This document shows, piece after piece, positions 1-9,166 of a DNA stretch of 64,000 bases. Numbering within the stretch: position 1 is the stretch's first letter; every line of letters begins with the position of its first letter. This stretch comes from Cyclobacteriaceae bacterium (GTDB lineage Bacteria > Bacteroidota > Bacteroidia > Cytophagales > Cyclobacteriaceae), in assembly GCA_016787665.1 (NCBI GenBank), contig JAEUUC010000007.1:1-64000 (forward strand), in the 5' to 3' direction. Position numbers and translations under genes: made by a program. Under the pieces are notes generated by a model. That model ran no database searches, was not told the origin of the DNA, and worked only from the letters and a program-made list of their open reading frames with translations.

Positions 1-1475
1 AGGGCCAAACGGGCATTGGTGGAGATGTTCTGGCACGTGTAGTTCAGGATGCCGATGGAGCGGATTTGACCGTTCAGGCGAAAATCAGCTGACTCTTTTG
101 AAAAACCCGTGCCGGCAATCTCACCTTGCATGGTCACGCGCTTAAAGTTGACCGTGTCGTTCAGAAACGAGCCCAGGTCAAAGTCAACGAGTTGCAAACG
201 TCCGCGATAAGCCGACTTTTCAACGGCCGCTGGATTAATCTTCAGGTTAATATCGCTCTTGATGAATCCCTTCGATCCGTTAAAGGTTCCATTGGCAACA
301 AAGTCGTTGGTGAAGCCGGTAAAACGCCCTTGCAGTTGATACGTGCCCAGGCGGCTGATGCGCTGATAGGCGGATTCGGATAGCACGAACCGGATATCTC
401 GGACGTCAATCCGGCCCTGGCGAACATTGATGTTCATGAAGGTTTCGCTGAGATTCGGCAGCCCGTCAAACGACAAGTCGCCCAGCAGGCGGGTGTTGCC
501 CAATTCGGCTTTCATACCGTTGAAATTGAAACGGTTGATTCGTCCTTTCCATGACCCATGAAGTTCGAGCGGGGCGGGGAGTTTTACTGGCGCAAACAGC
601 GCCAGGTCGCGAGGCGAAATCACCGTGCTATCCAGGTGGGCGCGAATGGTAACCCGATTAACGAAGTCGTTGAGATCAGCCTGCGACTGGTATAAGAAAC
701 GGATGGTATCGGAGATGTGGCTTTCCTGCGTTTGCAGCCGGAGGTTGTTAAACTCCATGCCCGACCGGCAGATGCGGAAGAACGTGGACAACTCCCGAAT
801 CTGAAGCCCGGTTGCTTCGTGGCGGGCCACCAGCGAGCGCAGGTTAAATTGGGTAGTGTCACGCACGACCTTAAAACTCCTCACCAGGCCGGCATCCAGT
901 GCGAGGCTGAAGTGATGGTAGTCAAAGCCGTTGCGCAGCGAGTCGCGATTGGTATTGTTTAGTGAGAAGCGGCAATCCTCCAACTGAATTTCACTGATGT
1001 TAATGACAGGGGATTTCCCCCCACCGCCACCGGAGCCCTGCAGCCGGGCAATCCAGATGTTAATGTTCAGATCCTTCGTGCTGTCCGTATCGGTGATGGG
1101 GGCGAGGTACACATGGGCATTGGTTAATGACACGGCATCCAGGTTCACCGTGTTGGAACCATAAACTGAACTCAACCGGAAGTTCACACGCAACTCACCG
1201 GCTTCAATCATCACGTTTTGCTCGGGATCCAGGATTTTGACCCCCGAAACTTCCACGCGATCGAACCACCAGACAAAAAAGTCATCGTAGCTGATGGTGA
1301 AACCGGAAGCGCGCGACAGGCCGCCCAGCAGCCGGTCCAGAATGTGTTGTTGTGTGGCTGGTATTTGGAGCAGCAGGAATCCGCTGAATACCAAGACGAG
1401 TACCGTATAGCCCCCGAGCAGAAACAGACGTTTGGCCCACCGGAGAACCCTAATTTTGATAACTTGCAGGTTCAT
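1..1475 (-). CDS. TamB/AsmA-like translocation and assembly module protein (5' part only)
   Basis: The minus strand is open from an ATG at 1475 to the left window edge, so only the N-terminal ~490 residues are present. The start encodes a short basic stretch, then one hydrophobic anchor ending LLLQIPATQQHILDRLL, followed by beta-rich repeats with phrases such as FSLALDAGLVRSF and GQIRSIGILNY. A single anchor followed by long beta-repeat sequence is typical of Bacteroidota TamB/AsmA-like proteins, which span the periplasm and move lipids or outer-membrane proteins. The gene is divergent from tsaD with about 10 bp between the two starts, so promoters must overlap the coding ends. Frame and anchor are seen directly; the family call rests on the N-terminus and repeat character. 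Confidence 0.72.
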   Translation of the reverse strand, partial: MNLQVIKIRVLRWAKRLFLLGGYTVLVLVFSGFLLLQIPATQQHILDRLLGGLSRASGFTISYDDFFVWWFDRVEVSGVKILDPEQNVMIEAGELRVNFRLSSVYGSNTVNLDAVSLTNAHVYLAPITDTDSTKDLNINIWIARLQGSGGGGGKSPVINISEIQLEDCRFSLNNTNRDSLRNGFDYHHFSLALDAGLVRSFKVVRDTTQFNLRSLVARHEATGLQIRELSTFFRICRSGMEFNNLRLQTQESHISDTIRFLYQSQADLNDFVNRVTIRAHLDSTVISPRDLALFAPVKLPAPLELHGSWKGRINRFNFNGMKAELGNTRLLGDLSFDGLPNLSETFMNINVRQGRIDVRDIRFVLSESAYQRISRLGTYQLQGRFTGFTNDFVANGTFNGSKGFIKSDINLKINPAAVEKSAYRGRLQLVDFDLGSFLNDTVNFKRVTMQGEIAGTGFSKESADFRLNGQIRSIGILNYTCQNISTNARLA

Positions 1476-1485
1476 TATCTACGTT

Positions 1486-2505
1486 GTGCACCCGCTAATC
1501 CTAGCCATCGAATCTTCCTGCGATGAAACGTCAGCGGCCCTAATTCGCAACGGCAAAGTACTCAATAATATTATAGCCTCGCAAAGGATTCACGAGCAGT
1601 TTGGCGGTGTTGTGCCCGAGCTTGCTTCCCGGGCACACCAGCAGAATATCTGGCGTGTGGTGGATCAGGCACTTCGCGAAGCAAACGTTGATGTTCATGA
1701 CCTGGATGCGATTGCCTTCACCCGGGGCCCCGGTCTTTTGGGCTCGCTGTTAGTCGGTGCCTCCTTTGCCAAAGGTTTAGCGCTCGGTTTAGGTAAACCG
1801 TTGCTTGATGTTCATCACATGCAAGCCCATGTGCTGGCTCATTTTATTGACGATCCGGTGCCCTCATTTCCGTTTTTATGTCTCACCGTAAGCGGGGGAC
1901 ACACCCAGCTGGTGGTGGTGCGCAACCATCTGAATATGGAGGTAATCGGTGAAACGCGGGATGATGCCGTGGGCGAAGCTTTTGACAAGGCGGCTAAGAT
2001 CCTCGGACTGCCCTATCCGGGAGGCCCGCTGATTGATCGGTACGCGCAAGAAGGCAACCCTAAGCGATTTTCCTTTCCGGGAGCCGACATCCCGGGTCTT
2101 GATTTTTCATTTAGCGGAATCAAGACGGCCTTTTTGTATTTCCTTCGCGATCAGGTGGCGGTCAATCCGAATTTTATTGCCGAAAATCTGGCCGATATCT
2201 GTGCAAGCCTGCAGCGGCAGTTGGTCAACATGCTGATGCAGAAACTCCGGAAGGCCGTTCGCGAGACGGGTATCCGGCAAGTGGCCCTGGCGGGTGGCGT
2301 GTCCGCCAACCGTGGCCTGCGCGCGGCTGTTCATGCGTGGGCGTCAAGCGAGAACATACCTTGTTTCGTTCCGGAACTCCAATATTGCACCGACAATGCT
2401 GCGATGATTGCCATAGCTGCCCACTTCAAATACCTGGCTGGTGATTTTGCTGACCTTACGGTTGCCCCGTTGGCGGGTATGGAAATGGAACGCACTTCTG
2501 CATGA
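1486..2505 (+). CDS. tsaD: tRNA N6-adenosine threonylcarbamoyltransferase TsaD
   Basis: TsaD transfers threonylcarbamoyl from TC-AMP to A37 of ANN-decoding tRNAs in the t6A pathway, with TsaB and TsaE. The protein starts LILAIESSCDETSAA, carries the metal-binding HMQAHVLAH motif and SGGHTQL, and ends with the conserved CTDNAAMIA segment, so it is complete at about 339 residues. The GTG at 1486 is preferred because the family begins only a few residues before ILAIESSCDE; the longer frame from 1432 would overlap the divergent TamB-like start. Its partner enzyme TsaC/Sua5 lies at 49.5 kb in the same window. The stop overlaps the next start (ATGA), suggesting translational coupling. Confidence 0.95.
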   Translation: MHPLILAIESSCDETSAALIRNGKVLNNIIASQRIHEQFGGVVPELASRAHQQNIWRVVDQALREANVDVHDLDAIAFTRGPGLLGSLLVGASFAKGLALGLGKPLLDVHHMQAHVLAHFIDDPVPSFPFLCLTVSGGHTQLVVVRNHLNMEVIGETRDDAVGEAFDKAAKILGLPYPGGPLIDRYAQEGNPKRFSFPGADIPGLDFSFSGIKTAFLYFLRDQVAVNPNFIAENLADICASLQRQLVNMLMQKLRKAVRETGIRQVALAGGVSANRGLRAAVHAWASSENIPCFVPELQYCTDNAAMIAIAAHFKYLAGDFADLTVAPLAGMEMERTSA

Positions 2506-2900
2506 AAAATATTCCCACACCCGGTGAGCAGCGCATCTACCGAAAGGTGGTATCGGAGACTGACCTGGCCACTTTTCATGGTGAACTGCTGCATCCTGTT
2601 TATTCCACGTTTGCGCTGGCGCGCGACTTTGAATGGTCATCACGTCTCTTCTTTTTGGAAATGAAGGAAGAGGATGAAGAAGGTGTGGGAACCCACGTCA
2701 GTATTGCGCATAAGAGCCCGGCTTTTGTGGGGGAGGAAGTGATCATCACGGCCACGGTACAACATTGCGAGGGCCCCAACCTGCATTGCGAAATTGTCGC
2801 CCGGGTGGGCAGCCGCGTGATTGCGGAAGGCACCACAGGGCAACGTATGCTGAAAAAAGATAAATTGAAGCAGATTTTTACACCGCCTGCACATGGCTAG
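2502..2900 (+). CDS. hotdog-fold thioesterase, FlK (fluoroacetyl-CoA thioesterase)-like
   Basis: This 132-residue protein has the single hotdog-domain length of FlK-like acyl-CoA thioesterases. The central THVSIAHKSPAFVGEEV segment holds the conserved His followed by the P-x-x-x-G-x-x-V turn seen in the family, and the C-terminal half (VARVGSRVIAEGTTGQ) matches the last beta strands. It overlaps tsaD by 4 bp upstream and smpB by 8 bp downstream, so the genes are probably one transcript. Substrate is unknown; many Bacteroidota members are annotated only as thioesterase. A general acyl-CoA hydrolase role is inferred from the family. Confidence 0.75.
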   Translation: MKNIPTPGEQRIYRKVVSETDLATFHGELLHPVYSTFALARDFEWSSRLFFLEMKEEDEEGVGTHVSIAHKSPAFVGEEVIITATVQHCEGPNLHCEIVARVGSRVIAEGTTGQRMLKKDKLKQIFTPPAHG

Positions 2901-3357
2901 CGACAAAGCCCGATTTTCCAATCAGATCAATATCCGAAATAAGCGCGCGTCTTTCGAGTTTGAGATACTCGACAAATACGTCAGCGGTTTGGTTTTGCGC
3001 GGCACCGAAATCAAATCCATTCGTGAGGGTAAAGTGAACTTGCAGGATGGCTATTGCTATTTCCATGGTGATGAATTGTTTGTGAAAGGCGTTCAGATTT
3101 CGCCTTACGCTCAGGGTTCCTACTACAATCATGAAGGAGGCCGGGAGCGCAAATTGCTATTGAAGCGCTCGGAGTTGAACAAGCTCCGCGCCAAAGTTGA
3201 AGAAAAGGGATTGACCCTGGTGCCGTTGCGGCTTTTCCTGACCGACCGTGGGCTGGCAAAAATGGAAATTGCACTGGCCCGGGGCAAAAAGCTCTATGAC
3301 AAACGCGAAAGCATCAAAGACCGCGAAACCAAACGTGAATTAGCCCGCCTTAAATGA
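2893..3357 (+). CDS. smpB: SsrA-binding protein SmpB
   Basis: SmpB binds tmRNA and delivers it to stalled ribosomes for trans-translation. The 154-residue protein shows the expected order: RNKRASFEFEILDKYVSGL near the N-terminus, GTEIKSIREGKVNLQDGY, a short basic linker and the C-terminal KLYDKRESIKDRETKRE helix that enters the mRNA channel. Length is normal for the family. The start overlaps the thioesterase stop by 8 bp and the stop overlaps the next start by 4 bp, which places it in the middle of a tightly packed operon. Confidence 0.97.
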   Translation: MASDKARFSNQINIRNKRASFEFEILDKYVSGLVLRGTEIKSIREGKVNLQDGYCYFHGDELFVKGVQISPYAQGSYYNHEGGRERKLLLKRSELNKLRAKVEEKGLTLVPLRLFLTDRGLAKMEIALARGKKLYDKRESIKDRETKRELARLK

Positions 3358-4130
3358 TGGAATACGGAGTTTCCCGATTATCGGTAGTCAGTATGCGAGC
3401 GGAAGCGAACTGGCACTCGCTTCAGGTAAACCAAATGTTGTTTGGCGAGCATTACCTCGTGCTCGAACGGCAGACCGGCTGGCTCCGGATTCAACACATC
3501 CCCGATGATGTGCAAGGGTGGATACCCGAAGCCCAGCACCACTCCATCACGTACGATTATTTTGTGCATGTGAGTGACGCTGACTTTCGCATAACGTTGG
3601 ATACCGTCTCGACATTACTGTACCGAAAAAGTCCGCTGCCGATTATGATTGGCAGCGTGATTCCGATTGGCCATCAGGAGTTGTTCGCGCTGGAGGAGCA
3701 GTTGGCGTTTGGGGGAGAGTCAAAAAGCATCCATCAACGAAGAGATGCGGAGTTTATCCAACAGCTGGCCAGAAAATTTATGCATGCTCCGTTCTTGCCG
3801 GGAGGTAAGACCCCATTCGGTCTTGAAATTCATTCATTCATTCAACTGGTATACCGGCTGGCCGGCTATCGCATCGGGCGGCACCCTCATAGCTGGCCAT
3901 ATCTCGGGGTTCCGGTCAAATCACCGGTGGAGTTCCGTGTTGGCGACATCCTTTACTTCCGCAGCCAGGACCGCGATGATGTAGGACTTTTGCTGGAGAA
4001 AGACAAAGTGATGGTTATGCTGGGGCACCTTACACCGTTGAGGCTTGAGTACCCGCTACTGGTGGATCCCGAAACGACCCAGCCGGTAGGTGAGGTTACC
4101 GGAGCGCTTCGGCTGATCAAGGGCCGGTGA
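3354..4130 (+). CDS. NlpC/P60 (C40)-like protein with SH3 domain, catalytic residues lost
   Basis: The 258-residue protein has the layout of Bacteroidota C40 cell-wall peptidases: an N-terminal SH3-like domain (VVSMRAEANWHSLQVNQMLF, residues ~11-60) and a C-terminal NlpC/P60 domain from about residue 135. The catalytic motif, normally D-C-S-G-F after GGKTPFG, reads E158-I-H-S-F162, so the nucleophile Cys is gone. The H-V-G that supplies the catalytic His reads D209-V-G211. The altered Cys region is encoded by four exact ATTC tandem units (3828-3843). The frame is intact, so this looks like a pseudoenzyme, perhaps a peptidoglycan-binding or regulatory protein, rather than a decayed gene. It lacks an obvious signal peptide. 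Confidence 0.8.
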   Translation: MMEYGVSRLSVVSMRAEANWHSLQVNQMLFGEHYLVLERQTGWLRIQHIPDDVQGWIPEAQHHSITYDYFVHVSDADFRITLDTVSTLLYRKSPLPIMIGSVIPIGHQELFALEEQLAFGGESKSIHQRRDAEFIQQLARKFMHAPFLPGGKTPFGLEIHSFIQLVYRLAGYRIGRHPHSWPYLGVPVKSPVEFRVGDILYFRSQDRDDVGLLLEKDKVMVMLGHLTPLRLEYPLLVDPETTQPVGEVTGALRLIKGR

Positions 4131-4173
4131 GCGCCTGTTGATAAACCCGAAGAATGGTTTTATCTTTCACGGG

Positions 4174-4677
4174 ATGAACCAGCGCGTACTCGTATTGAAT
4201 CAGGATTTTAGCCCGCTGATGGTGTGCTCGGTTGAGCGCGCGTTCATTTTGGTCTACCTCAACAAAAGCGAGATGGTCAGGTCCTCCAACGGGCACAAGT
4301 TGCGGTCGGTCACCCGCAGCTTCCCAATGCCCTCCGTCATCCGCCTGAACCGCTATGTTAACGCCCCGTACAAGGGCGTTAATCTTACCCGGCAAAACGT
4401 ATTTAAGCGCGACAACTTTGAGTGCCAGTATTGTGGCACGGGGCGTGACCTTACGCTAGATCATGTGCTCCCCAGTTCGCGCGGAGGCCCACACGCCTGG
4501 ACCAACCTGGTCACCGCGTGCAAGCGCTGCAATGCCAAGAAAGGCGACTTTACGCCCGAAGAAGCACGGATGCCGCTACGCCATCGGCCGTACAAGCCCA
4601 CCTATGCGTTGTTTTTGAAGGACCACGCCAATGGACAAACCCACGAATGGGAGGAGTTTTTGTCCAGCCAGCGCTGA
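4174..4677 (+). CDS. HNH endonuclease
   Basis: This 167-residue protein has two CxxC zinc pairs (CQYC and CKRC) bracketing the HNH core TLDHVLPSSRGG...NLVTACKRCNAKKGD. The preceding region RVLVLNQDFSPLMVCSV is the conserved N-terminus of a widespread, chromosomally encoded Bacteroidota HNH family of unknown target. The ATG at 4174 fits that N-terminus; the in-frame TTG at 4138 would add an unconserved extension. It follows the NlpC/P60-like gene by 43 bp and its end abuts the convergent kinase gene. There is no restriction or phage context, so a housekeeping DNA repair or processing role is more likely than defence. Confidence 0.85.
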   Translation: MNQRVLVLNQDFSPLMVCSVERAFILVYLNKSEMVRSSNGHKLRSVTRSFPMPSVIRLNRYVNAPYKGVNLTRQNVFKRDNFECQYCGTGRDLTLDHVLPSSRGGPHAWTNLVTACKRCNAKKGDFTPEEARMPLRHRPYKPTYALFLKDHANGQTHEWEEFLSSQR

Positions 4678-4680
4678 GTT

Positions 4681-6021
4681 TTAGAACCGGAGCCGGAACA
4701 CGGTCCGCTCATACGGGCGCGATTCGGCTGTGAGCGTGCCGTTGTGCATTTGCATAATCTGGCGCGACAACGCCAGGCCGATCCCACTGCCCCCCTTCTT
4801 GGTGGTAAAGAACGGAATGAAGATCTTTTCCAACGCTTCGGCAATGATGCCCGGCCCATTGTCAATTACTTCAATGTAGGTGGTGGCTTCATCGTAGCTC
4901 CCCCGCACTTCAATGCGTCCGTCAGCCTGGCCGGCCAACGCCTCGCGCGCATTTTTGATCAAATTGATCAATACCTGTTCAATCATCTCCTCGTCTGCCT
5001 GAATGGTGAGGTATTCCGACTGGCAAGTATGCTGGAATACAATACCCGAATCGCGGAAATCGGGTTTCATGAATTGGGCCACCTTGTCGAGCAACTCTTT
5101 CACCCGAACACTTCGCACCACCGGCTGAGGAAGCGAGGTATACTCGCGGTATGCATCAATAAAGCGGATAAGCCCCTTGCTACGTCCTTCAATGGTGGTT
5201 AGCCCTTCGCGCAGATCATCCGCGCTTTCGAGCGGAATTTCGTAGTGACCATTGGTTCGCTTTAGCTCATGATCTAGCACGTCTTTCAGTGTTGAGGTAA
5301 GCGATGATATGGGCGTAATGGAATTCATGATCTCGTGACGAAGCACCCGGGTGAGGTTCTGCCATGCTTCGAGCTCCTGCTTTTGTAATTCACTCTGGAT
5401 GTTTTGCAGCGTGACCAGTTTGATGTTTTGCCCGCGCACCCGCATCTCGGTAGATTGAATCGTTAGTAAGATATCGCGGCTGGTTTTATGAAGCGTGCTT
5501 TTGCCGGGCTTGGCGTCTAAAATGGCCTGGTAGAGGACCGGGTTCAAGGGTTTCAGATCATGAATGGAGGACAACGCAGTCGAGTTCAGAAATCGTTTGG
5601 CGTTGGCGTTCATGAGCTGAATGCGGCCGCTCTCATCAAACGAGAGGATACCCGTGCGCACCTGCTGCACCACCGTGTTCAGGTATTGCCAGTTTTCTTC
5701 TTTTTCACTTCGGGCCTTGCGAAAGGCCTCCAATACTTCGTTGAATTCGGTATTGAGCTGGCGAAAGGTCTTGCCCAGTTTATTGTCGGCCGTAAAACCG
5801 GAAATGAAGTCCGAATATTTCACCGACTCCAGAAAGCGAGTCAGCTTTCGGTTGGTCTGCGCGCTGAAGTGGTATAACTCAAACAACTGGCCCGCAATGA
5901 TCAGGGCCATCAGCACGGCAGCAAAAACCATGTTGGGGCGGCTCACCATAAACACAAACAAAGCCATGGTACACCCAATAAGGCCCACACGAAACGCAAT
6001 GCGAAAACGAAAATCACCCAT
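4681..6021 (-). CDS. membrane sensor histidine kinase (NtrB-like)
   Basis: The 446-residue kinase has two N-terminal membrane segments (residues ~11-27 and 31-48), a linker helix, a PAS-like region (~115-205), a dimerisation/H-box with phospho-accepting His229 ([11 protein letters not shown]), and an ATPase domain with N box [14 protein letters not shown] and the GSGIGLAL glycine loop. It lies 152 bp downstream of the sigma-54 response regulator on the same strand, which is its probable partner. With no large periplasmic domain, the signal is probably membrane or cytoplasmic. Divergent efflux genes suggest that envelope stress or a toxic compound is sensed; that is inference. Confidence 0.9.
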   Translation of the reverse strand: MGDFRFRIAFRVGLIGCTMALFVFMVSRPNMVFAAVLMALIIAGQLFELYHFSAQTNRKLTRFLESVKYSDFISGFTADNKLGKTFRQLNTEFNEVLEAFRKARSEKEENWQYLNTVVQQVRTGILSFDESGRIQLMNANAKRFLNSTALSSIHDLKPLNPVLYQAILDAKPGKSTLHKTSRDILLTIQSTEMRVRGQNIKLVTLQNIQSELQKQELEAWQNLTRVLRHEIMNSITPISSLTSTLKDVLDHELKRTNGHYEIPLESADDLREGLTTIEGRSKGLIRFIDAYREYTSLPQPVVRSVRVKELLDKVAQFMKPDFRDSGIVFQHTCQSEYLTIQADEEMIEQVLINLIKNAREALAGQADGRIEVRGSYDEATTYIEVIDNGPGIIAEALEKIFIPFFTTKKGGSGIGLALSRQIMQMHNGTLTAESRPYERTVFRLRF

Positions 6022-6173
6022 GCTGAGATGTGTGGAGGTGTTGAGGTACTGAGGTTTTGAGGCGCTGGTGTTTCACAGGTGAGTGTCAATCGTCAAGATC
6101 GCACATTTTTTACAATACCACATATTTAAAAAGACGAATGCCGGGAGAACACCACCGTTCCACTTCAACACCC

Positions 6174-7562
6174 TTACAATCCATGCTTTTCCAATCTGCG
6201 GTATAGCGAGGAGCGGGTAAGGCCCAGCTCGGCTGCAGCCTGGGTGATGTTGCCGTTGTATTTTTTCAACACTTTACGGATGAGGAGTTTTTCCACTTCA
6301 TCCAGGTTGAACTGATCCAGGTTGATCCCATCGGCATCTTTTTCGCGTGCCGGTGCCGCGTTGAAGTTAAAATCTTCCGGCTGCAACACGGAAGCGTTGC
6401 TGAGAATGACGGCCCGCTCGATGGCGTGTTGCAACTCGCGGATGTTTCCCGGCCACTGGTGCTTGGTAAGCCGGCTCATGGCTCCTTCGCTGATCTTATT
6501 TACCGATTTTTCGTAGCGGCCGGCATAGTGTTTCAAAAAGTGCTGCGCCAGCAGCGGAATATCCTCCACGCGATCGCGAAGGGAGGGGATCTGGATTTCG
6601 ATGGTGTTAATCCGGTAAAGAAGATCCTGCCGGAAACGGTTTTCTTTCACCATGTCGTATAGCGGCATGTTGGTGGCACAAATGAGGCGAATGTTGACGG
6701 GTGTTTCTTTATTGGCCCCCACGCGGCTCACTTTCCGGTTTTGTAAAACAGTGAGCAGCTTAGCCTGCAACGGCATGGAAAGATTGCCGATTTCATCGAG
6801 AAAAAGTGTGCCACCGTGCGCCAGCTCAAAACGGCCGGCCCGGTCTTCCTTGGCATCCGTAAAAGCACCTTTTCGATGACCAAATAATTCGCTTTCAAAA
6901 AGAGTCTCGGTTATGGAACCCAGGTCAACACCCACAAACGATTCGTGTTGCCGGGAAGAGTGGCGATGGATGGCGCGGGCGACCAGCTCTTTACCGGTGC
7001 CATTTTCTCCGAGAATCAACACATTGGCATCGGTTTGGGCCACGCGCTCAATGGTGTGGAAAATGCGCTGCATGGCGTGGCTTTGACCAATGATGTCCTT
7101 GAATTTTTCATTCATCACATCATTGATCTGCTGATTTTTCATCTTCAACGTTTCCACCTCATCGCGTGATTGGCGCAGGCGCATGGCGGAATACAGCGTA
7201 GCTAAGAGTTTGTCGTTCTCCCAGGGTTTGAGCACAAAGTCTGTGGCACCTGCCTTGATCGCTTTTACGGCCATTTGAACATCGCCATAGGCGGTGATGA
7301 GCACCACCACAGCCGAAGGATCAATTTCCAGGATGCGGCCCAGCCAATAGTAGCCTTCGCTTCCGCTGCTCACATCCTTGGTGAAGTTCATGTCGAGTAA
7401 AATGACATCGTAGTCCTCCTGCTTGAGCAAGGCCGGAATGGCTTCCGGATTTTTTTCAATATCCACATGGGCTACGTGGCGCTTCAAAAACATCTTTGCT
7501 GCTTTCAGAAGATCCTCGTTGTCATCCACAATCAGGATGCGTCCCGCTTTCGGTTCTGTCAT
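6174..7562 (-). CDS. NtrC-family sigma-54-dependent response regulator
   Basis: The 462-residue protein (start ATG 7562; the longer open frame reaches 7829 but its first 89 residues resemble no domain) has a receiver domain with phospho-Asp57 and Lys112, an AAA+ domain with Walker A GENGTGK (185-191) and Walker B LFLDEIG (253-259), and a Fis-type HTH at the end (NITQAAAELGLTRSSLYRRL). The sigma-54 contact loop reads GAFTDA (232-237) rather than canonical GAFTGA. It is transcribed away from the efflux operon across a 239-bp region holding dyads and a sigma-54-type promoter, and the kinase follows downstream, so it likely activates that operon. Confidence 0.93.
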   Translation of the reverse strand: MTEPKAGRILIVDDNEDLLKAAKMFLKRHVAHVDIEKNPEAIPALLKQEDYDVILLDMNFTKDVSSGSEGYYWLGRILEIDPSAVVVLITAYGDVQMAVKAIKAGATDFVLKPWENDKLLATLYSAMRLRQSRDEVETLKMKNQQINDVMNEKFKDIIGQSHAMQRIFHTIERVAQTDANVLILGENGTGKELVARAIHRHSSRQHESFVGVDLGSITETLFESELFGHRKGAFTDAKEDRAGRFELAHGGTLFLDEIGNLSMPLQAKLLTVLQNRKVSRVGANKETPVNIRLICATNMPLYDMVKENRFRQDLLYRINTIEIQIPSLRDRVEDIPLLAQHFLKHYAGRYEKSVNKISEGAMSRLTKHQWPGNIRELQHAIERAVILSNASVLQPEDFNFNAAPAREKDADGINLDQFNLDEVEKLLIRKVLKKYNGNITQAAAELGLTRSSLYRRLEKHGL

Positions 7563-7669
7563 GTGTAAAGGCCGGTTTGGGGGCAAGCTCGCAAAGCCGA
7601 TGCCGTATGCGACCATGCCCGATTTTGGGTTGTTTAACTCGATTTTGCCATAAAAGGTTGCCAACGGGC

Positions 7670-7704
7670 TGTCCGGTTGCGGACAAGTACGTTCAGGAGC
7701 GTAC
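7670..7704. promoter_or_regulatory. two adjacent dyads, candidate enhancer sites for the NtrC-type regulator
   Basis: TGTCCG-GTTG-CGGACA (7670-7685) and GTACG-N8-CGTAC (7687-7704) are perfect short inverted repeats lying side by side, 55-90 bp upstream of the -24 element at 7759. This is the usual position of upstream activating sites for NtrC-family proteins. The dyads are seen directly; the regulator assignment is inference from position. Confidence 0.45.
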
Positions 7705-7758
7705 GCAAAACAATCGAATTTTAGCCCTTTTTGACCAAAACAAAACCCTTTTGGGCCC

Positions 7759-7774
7759 TTGGCACGTTTGTTGG
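7759..7774 (+). promoter_or_regulatory. candidate sigma-54 promoter of the efflux operon
   Basis: The sequence TTGGCACG-TTTG-TTGG matches all eight positions of the -24 block of the sigma-54 consensus (TTGGCACG-N4-TTGC) at correct spacing. The only mismatch is the last base of the -12 block (G for C), although a GC occurs one base further downstream. Transcription would begin near 7786, about 16 nt before the membrane-fusion protein ATG. Confidence 0.6.
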
Positions 7775-7801
7775 CATGAGGCTCACCATTCCCCCAAACT
7801 G

Positions 7802-9049
7802 ATGGATCGTAAGATTGAAAAGAAGACATGGACAGTAAAGCGCATTGCCACGTTTGGCGGCATTGGGCTTTTTGTTGCGTTTGTGTTGTACATGTTCATT
7901 TTTAGCGACCGCAGGTCAACCCTGATCATCGACCGCGATAAGATTACGATTGCCGAGGTTAAGCGTGGCGAGTTCAAGGAGTTTATTCCCCAAACGGGCA
8001 CCGTAGAGCCCAGCCGCACCGTTTACCTCGATGCCATTGAAGGAGGGAATATCAAACGTATTGTGAGCGAAAGCGGTAAGATGCTGCACAAAGGGGACGT
8101 GATTCTGGAGCTGACGAACCTCAATCGCGAGTTATCGGTACTTCAGCAAGAAGCTTCCTTTAACGAAAGTATTAACCGGGCACGCGAAACACGTCTGAAC
8201 ATCATGCGGAACGACCTGGAGCAACGGCAGACACTGGCGTTGATCGACAACCAGCTCAATATCCTGGGCCCGCAGTATGACCGGCAGAAAAAGCTGTTTG
8301 AAAAGAAGCTGATCTCCAAGCAGGAATTTGAGCGCACGGAGGCAGATTACAAATACAATGTGGAGCGAAGAAGAATTACGTACGAAGTATACAAGAACGA
8401 TTCGATTGACCGCATTCGTCAGCTACGCGCGGTTACCCAGTCGGAGCAGCAGATGACCCGAAGCCTGGAGGGAGTAGGAAAAATTCTCGATAACCTAGTC
8501 ATTCGCGCCCCAATCGATGGTCAGCTCTCCACTCCGCACTGGGAGATCGGACAAGCTGTGCAAACCGGCCAGCGCATGGGCCAGGTTGATATTGTAGGCA
8601 GTTACAAAGTGCGCGTGCCTATTGATGAACTTTACCTGCCCAAGATATCGGTTGGATTACCGGCTACCACCGACTTCGCTGGTAAGACCTACCTGCTCAA
8701 AATCACCTATATCTACCCCACCATTACCAACGGCCGTTTTGAGGTAGACATGGATTTTGATGGCGAAACACCTCAGGGCATTCGCAGAGGTCAGTCCCTG
8801 CGCATGCGCATTGAGCTCGGCCAGGCGTCAGAAGAGTTGCTGTTGCCCGTGGGCGGGTTCTACAAAGATACCGGTGGCAACTGGGTGTATGTACTTGACC
8901 GCGAAGACCGGGCCGTAAAACGCAATATCAAGTTGGGTCGCAAGAACTCAGAGAACTTTGAAGTGCTGGAGGGATTGCAGCCGGGCGACCGCGTAATCAC
9001 GTCCTCCTACGAGAATTTTGGGAATAACGAGGTCTTGAAGCTGAATTGA
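7802..9049 (+). CDS. periplasmic adaptor (membrane-fusion) protein of an ABC efflux system
   Basis: This 415-residue HlyD/MacA-type adaptor has one N-terminal membrane segment (residues ~13-36), a barrel-sandwich/lipoyl half (GNIKRIVSESGKMLHKGDVI), a long alpha-helical hairpin (~100-215), the second lipoyl half (LDNLVIRAPIDGQLS) and a C-terminal membrane-proximal domain ending VLEGLQPGDRVITSS. The ATG at 7802 is chosen because upstream in-frame residues overlap the divergent regulator and its promoter region. The ATPase and two permeases follow, making a MacAB-like envelope export system. The predicted sigma-54 promoter ends only 28 bp before this start. Confidence 0.92.
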   Translation: MDRKIEKKTWTVKRIATFGGIGLFVAFVLYMFIFSDRRSTLIIDRDKITIAEVKRGEFKEFIPQTGTVEPSRTVYLDAIEGGNIKRIVSESGKMLHKGDVILELTNLNRELSVLQQEASFNESINRARETRLNIMRNDLEQRQTLALIDNQLNILGPQYDRQKKLFEKKLISKQEFERTEADYKYNVERRRITYEVYKNDSIDRIRQLRAVTQSEQQMTRSLEGVGKILDNLVIRAPIDGQLSTPHWEIGQAVQTGQRMGQVDIVGSYKVRVPIDELYLPKISVGLPATTDFAGKTYLLKITYIYPTITNGRFEVDMDFDGETPQGIRRGQSLRMRIELGQASEELLLPVGGFYKDTGGNWVYVLDREDRAVKRNIKLGRKNSENFEVLEGLQPGDRVITSSYENFGNNEVLKLN

Positions 9050-9166
9050 TGCAACCCCAGGCTGTGAAATCGCGTCTTATCTCCTGTAGTTACTGAAAAA
9101 AGTGCCCATAAGCTGAAACTAAATTACCTGACAAAACATCATTAACCTGTAAAAATACCCCTCACC

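Noticed and set aside
126..1526. Several plus-strand open frames at 126-383, 717-962 and 1218-1526
   Set aside because: They lie antisense to the continuous minus-strand TamB-like frame and show no domain or plausible composition.
9058..9073. A GG-N10-GC match upstream of the ABC ATPase gene
   Set aside because: Only the dinucleotides fit; the rest of both blocks departs from the sigma-54 consensus and the site overlaps the region just after the adaptor stop.
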